Assembly (NCBI GenBank): GCA_943736015.1
Contig: OX031059.1
Span: 49,239,159 to 49,303,158 of the forward strand
Origin: Tridacna crocea
Lineage: Eukaryota > Mollusca > Bivalvia > Cardiida > Cardiidae
Direction of reading: 5' to 3'
DNA: 64,000 bases
Shown: positions 50,394-60,760 of the stretch, piece after piece
Layout of the letters: each line of letters begins with the position of its first letter
Position numbering within the stretch: position 1 is the stretch's first letter
Made by a program: the position numbers and the translations under genes
Notes under the pieces: generated by a model
What the model saw: the letters and a program-made list of their open reading frames with translations, nothing else
What the model was told of the DNA's origin: nothing
Database searches by the model: none

Positions 50394-50530
50394 ATTGTCA
50401 TTGATCAAGTGATTTCGTATTGGTCCAGTTACAGGTCCTCGGTCAGCCGTATTGGCCTTCGGCCTCGGGCCAATACGACTGACCTCATACCTGTAACCCG
50501 GCCAATACAAAATCACTTGATTAATAACAT
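50394..50530. repeat. Long imperfect palindrome
   Basis: ATCAAGTGATTTCGTATTGG at the left is inverted at the right as CCAATACAAAATCACTTGAT. The middle is CGGTCAGCCGTATTGGCC / GGGCCAATACGACTGACC around TTCGGCC. Stem of about 55 bases per arm with small loops. Looks like a fold-back MITE. Confidence 0.75.
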
Positions 50531-50884
50531 TATAGTAATACTTACGGATCAGGCTACCTCTGATTTAAACAGCTCAAAACCATGATATAAGAGCAGGCAC
50601 TTTTTGAACGTTGGGACAGTTAGAATTTTTTCTTAAGACCAGCTGGGCTTACAGGTACCTGTCCAATCAGAAAAGTGTATTCAGTGAGAAGGTCATTTGG
50701 GTGTATAAATTCCAGTGAATAACAGACAGAAAAGTATTACAGACTATACTTATCTAGGTTCACTCAATAAAAAAGAAGAAATCGGAGCAATAGAATTGGT
50801 CAGATACAGACAGAATATAGGAGGAAATGAAGACAGAAGACTGGACAATTGAAGAAGATGAAGCCCTTCATCTTAAGCTTTTTT

Positions 50885-51051
50885 AATGCTTTCCCAAGCC
50901 CTGGTAAAGACGGCTTTTGAAAATATTGCTGGAAAAGGAGAAAATGCTGGAAACAAGACAAATTTCATTATTTGATCCATGTTTACATTTTTGTCTACAA
51001 ATGTCTTCAATTTTGACAAGTCCAAAATTTTGTTGTTTTGTAAAGAGTTAA
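50885..51051 (+). mobile_element. Deleted hairpin MITE
   Basis: TTTCCCAAGCCCTGGTAAAG to GTTTTGTAAAGAGTTAA; right stem arm missing. Its last TTAA (51048-51051) is the first of the next copy. Confidence 0.65.
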
Positions 51052-51276
51052 CCCTTTACCACACAATCCAAACTTTTAACGACCCTGAGGAAGAAGGTTG
51101 ATGGAAACATTCCGCGAGAAGGAGAAGGTGCTGGTAACCAGCATTTTCTCCTTTTCCCACAATGTTTCTTACCCTGCCAGTAGCCAATTTCCTCATTTGA
51201 GTAACATTTAAATTTTCATATGCAAGTGCTTTTAATTTGGACAAGTCCAAAATTTTGTCATTTTATGAAGAGTTAA
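51048..51276 (+). mobile_element. Hairpin MITE sharing a TTAA with its neighbour
   Basis: TTAACCCTTTACCACACAATCC to TTATGAAGAGTTAA. The left stem arm is diverged (ACATTCCGCGAGAAGGAGAAGG). Confidence 0.8.
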
Positions 51277-51914
51277 GGAATTTAGCTCCAAGAAAGAAAG
51301 AAATTACCTGACTACTCACAACATGGGTGAAACATATCCACATAAAAACATTGTTACATTTTCAGTCTCAGATAGATCAAAAAACATTCATGATGTCACA
51401 GCCTCATGGAGGCCTTCCTATCTTCTTTACATCATCTGAAAGAGACCCGGACTTATTTTAGAGGGAATCACATCATCAAAATGGGACGAATGCTTTTATC
51501 ACACTTTTATCATAGAGCATTCCTATAGAAACTGCAGGATCATTATTTTACTCTAAAATACTAAAAATATCAATGGCCCTCCTATGAAGCTGCATTTTTT
51601 GGTAGTACATGTAGATATGAATCCCAGATGATGAACATGTATAATGAAAGACCTTAAACAATGCTAGCATAATTTAAGTCAAATCTTATTGTGCAATTGA
51701 GCACAGAAACAGTTATAAGTGATCTCAAGATGGACAGCTAGACAAACAATGAAATGGGGAATAATATGAAAAAAAGCTTACACATATCAAAATGGAACTT
51801 ACAGCCCTCAAGTCTAAACCAGTCTGGCTCCTTTTGCCACTGTAAGTTCACACTGTCAATGCAAATGCCCCTGTCAATACAATTTCTAACATTATATATA
51901 AAACTTTTTTCAGG
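51277..51914. other. No recognisable gene
   Basis: Ordinary AT-rich sequence without repeats that I recognise. Confidence 0.4.
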
Positions 51915-52133
51915 TTAACCAATTACCAGACAAACCCTACTTTTGACAACCCCGAGAAAGAAGCCTTTAGAAAACATAGTGGGAAAAGGAGAAAAATGCT
52001 GGTAACCTGCATTTTCTCCTTTTTCCATTATGTTCTCTACCTTTCACGACACAAATTTAAAATTTTGTCATCAAAATTGCAAATGCTTTCAATGTGGACC
52101 AGTCTAAAATTTTGCTGTTTGGTAAAAAGTTAA
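51915..52133 (+). mobile_element. Hairpin MITE copy
   Basis: TTAACCAATTACCAGACAAACC to TTGGTAAAAAGTTAA. Stem AACATAGTGGGAAAAGGAG / CTCCTTTTTCCATTATGTT with mismatches. Confidence 0.8.
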
Positions 52134-52149
52134 TATGGTCTGTATAATC

Positions 52150-52311
52150 ACAAAGCTTGAAATTAAAGAAATGGCTTGCATAAAACTTTGATCAATATCC
52201 AGAGATTTCCCATTGACTATCAATGCCATTTTGTACATAGGCTGTGCAGGTTCAAAACCCAGCCCAAGCAGGATATCCTGGATCCTGGAGTCTGTATTGC
52301 CCACTGCAAAC
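52150..52311 (-). other. Possible unidentified minus-strand exon
   Basis: On the minus strand an acceptor-like CATTTTTTCAG is followed by an open frame encoding AVGNTDSRIQDILLGLGFEP then AQPMYKMALIVNGKSLDIDQ. Composition is protein-like, but I recognise no family and no partner exon nearby. A repeat-derived chance ORF is equally possible. Confidence 0.2.
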
Positions 52312-52778
52312 TGAAAAAATGCGCTTGAGATGCATTTTCAGGTTTTCCCTCGCATTATGTAGTGAATAAATAAATATCAAATTCTAAAATAGAATCATTT
52401 GAATTAGAATTAAACAATTTAAAAAGAGAATCAAATTAGATTTTTTGCCTTTGAAGAAATTTAACATTTGAAAACTTGAAAACAAAGTGTTAATAGAATT
52501 TTTATTGTGCAAAGGACTTTTTACCAAATTCTTGTCAGTCCAAAAACTTTTAAATTTCCCTAATTCAGATTCTAAATTTAATTTATAAAACAAATTCACC
52601 ATTACCTCATCCCATTTCAAAGCCTCTCAGTTACATGAAAGTTTCTGGACCACAATGACCATATATGGAACTTCACACATCTCTAAACAGCCCAAGTTTG
52701 ACTTTTTCAACTGATGCTCTCCAAAGTATATCCATTGTACATGAAAAAAATAAACAACAACAGCAGCAACAAAAAAAA

Positions 52779-54613
52779 CAAGAGGGCCATGATGGCCCTG
52801 AAATCTTTCACCTGAGTCTATTGACCAAACGTGAACCATCTAGTTTCCCAGTGACCTAGTTTTTCATCAGACATTACCCATCATCAAACACTTTTGAGAT
52901 ATCAATAAGACAAACATTCTGACCAAGTTTCATGAGTATTGGACTGAAAATGTGGCCGCTATAGCGTGCAAAAGGTTTTTCTAAGATTTCACCAAGTGAC
53001 CTAGTTTTGGACCCGATAATTACCCATTATCAAACTCTTTTGGGACATCACCAAAATAAACATTCTGATGAAGTCTGAAGATTATCAGGCAGAAAACGTA
53101 GCCTCTAGTGTGTACACAGGGTTTTTTCTAATATTTGATCCATTGACCTAGTTTTTGACTCCACATGACCCATTTTCAAACTAATTTAAGGTATCACCAG
53201 GACAAATATTATGAACAAGTTTTAGGAGTATCAGACTGAAAACGTGTCCTCCAGAGCATACAAAAGGTGTTTGTAACATTTGACCTATTGAGCGAGTTTT
53301 TGACCCAACATGACCCATTTTCAAACTCATCCAAGATATTATAAAGGCAAACATTCTGACTAATTCTCAAGAGTGTTGGACTGAAAATGTGGCATCCATA
53401 GCATATACAAGGTTTTTCTAAGATTTGACACGGTGACCTAGTTTTTAATCCCCAATGACCCATTTTCAAACTCGTCTAATATATCATCAAGGCAAACATT
53501 CTGACGAACTTACAAGAGTTATGGACTGAAAATGTGGCCTCTAGAGCCTACAAAAGGTTTTTCTAACATTTGACCTGGTGACCTAGTTTTTGACTCCACA
53601 AAACCCATTTTCAAACTCATTCAAGATATCATAAAGGCAAATATTCTGACCAACTTTCAAGAGTTTTGGACTGAAAATGTGGCCTCTAGAGCATACACAA
53701 AGTTTTTCTAAGATTTGACCTAGTGACCTAGTTTTTGACCCCACATGACCCATTTTCAAACATGTCCAAGATATCATCAAGGCAAACATTCTTACCAACT
53801 TTCAAGAGTTTTGGACTGAAAATGTGGCCTCTAGAACGTACACAAGGTTTTTCTAAAATTTGACCTAGTGACCTAGTTTTTCACCCCACATGACCCATTT
53901 TCAAACTCATCTGAGATATCATCCAGGCAAACAGCCTGACCAACTTTCATGAGTATCGGAATGAAAATATGGCCTCTAGAGCATACACAAGGTTTTTCAA
54001 AAATTTGACCTAGTGACCTAGTTTTTGACCCGACATGACCCATTTTCAAACTTGTCTGAGATATTATCAAGACAAACATTCTGAAGAACTTCCAATAGTT
54101 TTGGACTGAAAATGTGGCCTCTAGAGTGTACACATGGTTTTTCTAAGATTTGACCTATTGACCTAGTTTTTGACCCGACATGACCCATTTTGAACTTGTC
54201 TGAGATATCATTCTTGCAAATATCCTGACCAACTTTCATGAGTACCCGACTGAAAATGTGGCCTCTAGAGCGTACACAAGGTTTTTCAAAAATTTGACCT
54301 AGTTTTTGACCCAACATGACCCATTTTCAAACTTGTCTTAGATATCATCCAGACAAACATCCTGAACAACTTTCATGAGTATCGGACTTAAAATGTGGCC
54401 TCTAGAGCGTACACAAGGTTTTTTTAAGATTTGAACTAGTGACCTGACATGACCCATTTTCGAACTCGTCCTAGATTTCATCGAGGCAAACATCCTGACC
54501 AACTGACATGAGTATCGGACCGAAAATGTCGCCTCTAGAGCGTACACAAGGTAAAAAGTTGATGATGCACAATGGACGACGGACACAGCACGATCACAAT
54601 AGCTCACCATGAG
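52779..54613 (-). mobile_element. Inverted copy of the 145-bp tandem element (family d)
   Basis: Left end has AACAAG then AGGGCCATGATGGCCCT (52788-52804) and TCACCTGAGTC, the cap in reverse. About 12 units with GTGGCCTCTAGAGC, ACAAGGTTTTTCTAAGATTT and GACCTAGTTTTTGACCC follow. The right end has AAAAGTTGATGATGC, GGACACAGCACGATCAC and TAGCTCACCATGAG, so the 5' hairpin is truncated. Again the 5' (right) units are most alike and the 3' (left) units most diverged, mirroring 18083-20245. Confidence 0.8.
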
Positions 54614-55678
54614 GTCAGTTGATTGTGATTTTTGCTAAATCCCAACCAACTCGGGCAGCCTGAAAATTTTCTTTCAGGAACACCTATTCATAGTCATGAC
54701 CTGAAGTTTTTGTTCCTCCAGTCACACAGAATAGTCCTACAATTATGCAATAAAAACACATCTTAGTGGTACCCCACTGCCAAAATCTGAAGCAAATATG
54801 AATTATGTACCACCAAGCCCTCTGACAGCTCCATGAAACAGTGCAATGTGTATTCAAAAGTGCTACTGCCAATTTTCATGTACTACTAATTTTGATACTA
54901 CGACCCATTTAGCAATCTCATAGTGACAAACACAATAAGTAGGTTTACTATCCATACATAAACCTAGATATATGGCAGGGAAAAATTCCAGAATTTCATG
55001 ATTACGTGACAGAGTTCAAAAAAAGAAACACTGACCTTACTGATGATTCTTTTTATGTCAATGTTGCGCCACGTTTTCTCCAGGAGTATGGCTCATATCA
55101 TTTTGCAAGAAGGCTTCCCATCTCATCTTTGAGTTGTTCAAAGCGCTTCTTACACCATATTAGTTTATTGACATGATTGTTCTTTAGTGCAGTTATTACA
55201 AATTACGCAACAGACAATCTAGTACTGTAATTATAAAAATTGACTGCTGCTGGGTTGTTTGAGTCATATATGAGCAGCTATGTCCTGAACAGTTTCTATT
55301 GACCCAGTATCATTGTTTGATAATGCAACTGATGAAGATTTGTTTAGCAGCAGAACACTGTGGCTGTGAGTTTGGCTTCTCGGTTTTCACAAAAACAAAC
55401 CAATACTAAAAACCTAGGGCAGAAAGCAACAAAATAACAAAACAAATTTTAAAAAAAAAATCAAACTCTGTTATAGAAATAAATAAGAGGTGAAATTTCA
55501 AAATAGCTGGTAATTCTTTATGGATCATATTTAGGCACTTTCAGGCAAATCCACAAAATATTGGATGCTAGACAACTGAATTACAAGTTCTTATTTACTC
55601 ACAAATTTCTTTTACCACATTACATTATTATAGTAAATGAAATATTATGACTACACATTTTTGCATAATAATAAGATC
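54614..55678. other. No recognisable gene
   Basis: Ordinary AT-rich sequence. The minus strand near 55030-55180 has a short open stretch (WCKKRFEQLKDEMGSLLAK) ending in a stop and a GTAAGG donor-like word. It is too short and isolated to call. Confidence 0.3.
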
Positions 55679-55875
55679 TTAACCCATTACCACGCAATCC
55701 CTACTTTGACAACCCTGAGAAGAAGCCTTTAGCTGGTAACCAGCATTTCCTCCTTTTCCCAAAATGTTTTCTACCATTCACAAAACAAATTTCAAATTTT
55801 CAGTCACTTTTATGTTTGTCGTCTGCAAATGCTTTCAATTTGGACCAGTCTAAAATTTTGTCGTTTGGTAAAGAG
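55679..55875 (+). mobile_element. Hairpin MITE with missing left stem
   Basis: TTAACCCATTACCACGCAATCC to TTTTGTCGTTTGGTAAAGAGG. The left hairpin arm is deleted, leaving AGCTGGTAACCAGCATT; right TTAA lost. Confidence 0.75.
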
Positions 55876-56049
55876 GACACTGAGGACTCTCTATCCAGTT
55901 TATCAATTTAGTTCTTCTTTCATCATTCATAATGAAATGCAAATAACAGTCTGTCACTGGGTCCAACAGCCATAAAAAGGCACATCTTTTCCGTGTTTCT
56001 CTTTGCCCTTTATATGGTGACAGGACGGCAGTGTCCTGTACTGTAGAAT

Positions 56050-56665
56050 TGATCTGCAAGATTCTTCACGTCTGGAGAAAATGGCATGTACTGTAGAATC
56101 ATTGTTCAAAACCCTTTACATCGGCAGACAGTGGCATGTACTGTAGGACTGTTGTTCAAAACCCTTTACACCCACAGACAGTGGTATGTACTGTAGAATT
56201 ATTGATGTGCAAGATTCTTTACAGCTGCATACAATGGCATGTACTGTAGGATAGTTGTTCAAGACCCCTTACACTGGCAGACAGAGGTATGTACTGTAGA
56301 ATTGATGCGCAAGACCATTTACACCTGCAGACAATCGCATGTACTTTAGGAATGTTGTTCAAGACCCCTTACATTGGTGGACAGTGGCATGTACTGCAAA
56401 ATTGATGTTCAAGACCCTTTACACCAGCAGACGATGGTATGCACTGTAGAATTGATGTGCAAGATTCTTTACATCCGCAGACAGTGGCATGATGTACTGT
56501 GGGATTGTTGTTCAAGACCACTTTCGGACTATTGTTCAAAACCTTTTACACCCACAGACAATGGTATGCATTGTAGAATTGATGTGCAAGATTCTTTACA
56601 CCCGCAGACAGTGGCATGATGTACTGTGGGATTGTTGTTCAAGACCCTTTACACCAGCAGCCCCA
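56050..56665 (+). repeat. ~50-60-bp minisatellite, about 11 units
   Basis: Units read GGCATGTACTGTAGAATTG then ATGTGCAAGA(T/C)(T/C)CTTTACA then CC(C/A)GCAGACAGT. Two versions alternate (GATGTGCAAGATTC and GTTGTTCAAGACCC). Short ORFs here follow the repeat. Confidence 0.8.
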
Positions 56666-56946
56666 CATTTGGCCGTCTGAATATTGGAACAGATACATGT
56701 TGCATATCTGTCATCTGAAAACTAGCAGAGGTTGGCTTTCAGACTTGGAGGATATTCTGTACAGATCCAAATGTTTTGTACAATAACGTCAGGAACAGCA
56801 CCCGTCATCGCTTTTTGAGTCTTACCCCATTTTTGTATATGATCCGCAGTTGGTCAAGAGAGGGCCTGATGCATCTTCCAAAAGTATTGAACCACGCCAG
56901 CATGTGCAGTCCATCTGTACCATCTGTAAGAGTAAATGGGCCAGAT

Positions 56947-57140
56947 AAGAGCTCCAGATAAGAGGGAGTGGTGGTATTCTAAATCGCTTATTTAATCTTT
57001 CAAACCCTATGTTGTGGGAACTCATTAGAATCGTCTCAATGAGACGATTTGAATGAATACCCACAACATAGGGTTTAGTGGAGAATGATTAATATTTTCA
57101 ATTTTGAAATCAAAATCACTCCTTCTATCTGGAGCTCTGA
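56947..57140. mobile_element. Fold-back MITE with nested palindromes
   Basis: Outer arms AAGAGCTCCAGATA near 56947 and TATCTGGAGCTCT near 57126. Middle arms AAACCCTATGTTGTGGG (57002-57018) and its exact complement (57060-57076). Centre AATCGTCTCAATGAGACGATT-like palindrome around 57039. The whole stretch can fold into one hairpin of about 190 nt. Confidence 0.75.
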
Positions 57141-58345
57141 ATTATGGGTATTACATTTAAAATTATGAAAAGTGATATCAATACATATCATGCATATTAC
57201 TAAGGTTTATCTCATTGTGTAAAACCCTGTGCCCAGTATCTTACGTTTTGTATATTGTATCAAATTAATAAAATTGTGATGATTAATACAATTTTTTTTT
57301 AAGTACTGATATTTTCAAAAAGTAAATCAAATCAGATTACAAATTACTAAGCTGTATTATTTCCATGAACAGTAATAAAAGAGAAAAAAAATGAATTATA
57401 CCTGTTCATGAGCCATTTTAACCAACAGAAATTTCGTCCTCTGAGCATTATGACCAGTCCTGTTTTTGTCCGACATCGGTTTCATCTGTTATGGGAGACC
57501 ACTCCTATATGCATAGCTTTGTCCCGATTTAAATACAATACCTGACCACTGCCTTGGGGAGAAATCTCTTTCTCTCAGTGGTTATGGTATCGGTCTTTTA
57601 ACCTTGAAAAAACAGGATCTTTGTCCTTCATGGGTTCAAATCCCGTCACATGCTGTTTGTACTTGGGCTATGCATTTGTTCATTTGTTTCTTTGTTACAG
57701 ACTTTGTTCGTAAAACATCTCAAAATGATGATATCTGATAGAATAGACTACTGGCTCAGCAGCTATATAAACATTACACCTATTTCATATCAATTTATAG
57801 TAGACAGGTACCCCAATTCCAAAAGGACTTACAATATGGGTGGCCAGACATTGATGGGTTTTATAACTGTTTAGGACATCAAAAGTCTTGTTGGAGTCGA
57901 CAAGACTTACCGTGTAACACAGCACTGTAACCCATGTAGAATCATCTATAAACAGCATCATCTTGGACCCTACCTTTCATTGTTTATAATTTTAATATTC
58001 AAGCATATCATTTACCCACCAATAATGAGTATCCTTTAAAAGTATGGCATAATACCAGGAACTCCCCATTACTATACAGTTCTATGGATATACACGGCCT
58101 TGTTTCATGAGCCAAAAGACAAAAATATAATAAGCTTCATTCCGATAACCAATATTGTTCTTGATATCCAAAATAAAACTGCAATTCCTTAAAAGCAAAA
58201 TTGTGATTTTCATGGGTTTTTGAAATATAGTAGTGGTATTATGCCAAAAGTATATATAACTCATAGTTTGCTAAAGATACATTGTAACAGCTAGTGAGAA
58301 GAACTGCAGTTCAAGCTGTTTAAAGAGTGCAAATCACTTGAAGGT
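57140..58345. other. No gene; one tRNA-like fragment
   Basis: Mostly unremarkable AT-rich sequence apart from the SINE-like fragment at 57572. The 74-codon ORF at 57650-57874 has no recognisable domain. Confidence 0.4.
57572..57652 (+). mobile_element. tRNA-like SINE head fragment
   Basis: CAGTGGTTATGGTATCGG (A-box region) and GGGTTCAAATCCCG (perfect B box), 55-60 bases apart as in a tRNA with a variable-loop insertion. No cloverleaf closure that I can confirm, so a SINE head or tRNA pseudogene. Confidence 0.5.
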
Positions 58346-60760
58346 GTTGGTGTATGGAGGTTGACCGGGCAATTCTTAATATCTGACAGGCTGACACCAG
58401 AATCTGCGACTCATGCTCCATGGTGTTGGTATGAGGAGTTTGAGCGGGCAATTCTGGATATCTGACAGGCTGACATCAGAATCTGCGACTCGTGCTAGAT
58501 AATATTGGTGTATGGAGGTTGAGCGGGCAATTCTGAATATCTGACAGGCTGACATCAGAATCTGCGACTCGTGCTCGATGGTGTTAGTGTGAGGAGGTTG
58601 AGCGGGCAATTCTGGATATCTGACAGGCCGACACGAGAATCTGCGAGTCGTGCTCGATGGTGTTTGCGTGAGGAGGTTGAGCGGGCAATTCTGGATATCT
58701 GACAGGCCGACACTAGAATCTGCGAGTCGTGCTCGATGGTGTTTGCGTGAGGAGGTTGAGCGGGCAATTCTGGATATCTGACAGGCCGACACCAGAATCT
58801 GCGTCTCGTGCTCGATGGTGTTTGCGTGAGGAGGTTGAGCGGGCAATTCTGGATATCTGACAGGCCGACACCAGAATCTGCGACTCGTGCTCGATGGTGT
58901 TTGAGTGAGGAGGTTGAGCGGGCAATTCTGGATATCTGAGAGGCCGACACCAGAATCTGCGACTCGTGCTCGATGGTGTTGGTGTATGGGGGTTGAGCGG
59001 GCAATTCTGAATATCTGAGAGGCCGACACCAGAATCTGCGACTCGTGCTCGAGGGCGTTTGCGTGAGGAGGTTGAGCGGGCAATTCTGGATATCTGAGAG
59101 GCCGACACCAGAATCTGCGACTCGTGCTCGAGGGCGTTTGCGTGAGGAGGTTGAGCGGGCAATTCTGGATATCTGAGAGGCCGACACCAGAATCTGCGAC
59201 TCGTGCTCGAGGGCGTTTGCGTGAGGAGGTTGAGCGGGCAATTCTGGATATCTGAGAGGCCGACACCAGAATCTGCGACTCGTGCTCGAGGGCGTTTGCG
59301 TGAGGAGGTTGAGCGGGCAATTCTGGATATCTGACAGGCCGACACCAGAATCTGCGTCTCGTGCTCGAGGGCGTTTGCGTGAGGAGGTTGAGCGGGCAAT
59401 GCTGGATATCTGACAGGCCGACACCAGAATCTGCGTCTCGTGCTCGATGGCGTTTGCGTGAGGTGGTTGAGCGGGCAATTCTGGATATCAGACAGGCCGA
59501 CACCAGAATCTGCGACTCGTGCTCGATGGCATTTGCGTGAGGAGGTTGAGCGGGCAATTCTAGATATCTGACAGGCCAACACCAGAATCTGCGTCTCGTG
59601 CTCAATGGCATTTGCATTACGAAACTGAGCAGGCAATTCTGGATATCTGACAGGCCGGCACCAGAATCTGCGACTCGTGCTCGATGGCGCTTGCGTGAGG
59701 AGGTTGAGCAGGCAATTCTGGATATCTGACAGGCAGACACCAGAATCTGCATCTCGTGCTCGATGGTGTTTGCGTGAGGATGTTGAGAGGGCAATTCTTG
59801 ATATCTGACAGGCCAAAATCAGAATCTGGGACTCGTGCTCAATGGTGTTGGTGTGAGGAGTTTGAGCAGGCAATTCTGGATATCTGACAGGCTGACATCA
59901 GAATCTGCGACTCGTGCTCGATGGTATTGGTGTATGGAGGTTGAGCGGGCAATTCTGAATATCTGAGAGGCTGACATCAGAATCTGTGACTCATGCTTGA
60001 TGGTGTTAGTGTGAGGAGGTTGAGCGGGCAATTCTGGATATCTGACAGGCAGACATTAGAATCTGTGACTCGTGCTCGATGGTGTTTGCATGAGGAGGTT
60101 GAGCGGGCAATTGTGGATATCTGACAGGCTGACATCAGAATCTGTGACTCATGCTTGATGGTGTTGGTGTATGGAGGTTGAGTGGGCAATTCTGAATATC
60201 TGACAGGCTGACACCAGAATCTGCGACTCGTGCTCGATGGTGTTTGCGTGAGGAGGTAGAGCGGGCAATTCTGGATATCTGACAGGCCGACATCAGAATC
60301 TGTGACTCGTGCTCGATGGTGTTAGTGTGAGGAGGTTGAGCGGGCAATCCTAGATATCTGACAGGCCGACATCAGAATCTTCGACTCGTGCTCGATGGTG
60401 TTAGTGTGAGGAGGTTGAGCGGGCAATTCTGAATATCTGACAGGCCGACATCAGAATCTGTGACTCATGCTCGATGGTCTTGGCGTATGGAGGTTGAGCT
60501 GGCAATTCTGGATATCTGAGAGGCTGGCATCAGAATCTGCAACTCATGCTCAATGGTGATGAGGTTAGGGGGTTGAGCTGGCAATTTTGAATATCTGACT
60601 GGCTTGCATTAGAATCTGCGACTCATGCTCGATGGTGTTGGTTTGAGGAGGTTGAGGGGGCAATTCTGAATATCTGACAGGCTGACATTAGAATCTGTGA
60701 CTCATGCTTGATGGTGTTTGCGTATGGAGGTTGAGCTGGGAATTCTGATATATGACAGGC
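58346..60760. repeat. 79-bp satellite, regular core
   Basis: Unit: GAGGTTGAGCGGGCAATTCT, GGATATCTGACAGGCCGACA, CCAGAATCTGCGACTCGTGC, TCGATGGTGTTTGCGTGAG. Unit starts fall 79 bases apart at every point checked from 58357 to 60727 (30 steps), with no net indel. The minus strand is open in all three frames over long stretches (58376-59794 is the longest, 472 codons). Since 79 is 1 mod 3, all frames give the same 79-residue pattern out of phase. That is a repeat property, not evidence of a gene. Confidence 0.92.

Noticed and set aside
55030..55180. Possible minus-strand exon with WCKKRFEQLKDEMGSLLAK
   Set aside because: It meets an in-frame stop at once, has no partner exon, and I recognise no family.
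57572..57652. Possible functional tRNA gene
   Set aside because: The B box is perfect, but I could not pair acceptor and anticodon stems, and the A-to-B spacing is long.
58376..59873. Long minus-strand ORFs of 472, 386 and 307 codons
   Set aside because: They are three frames of the same 79-bp satellite, stop-free because the unit is stop-free in every frame. No start context, domain or codon pattern supports a protein.
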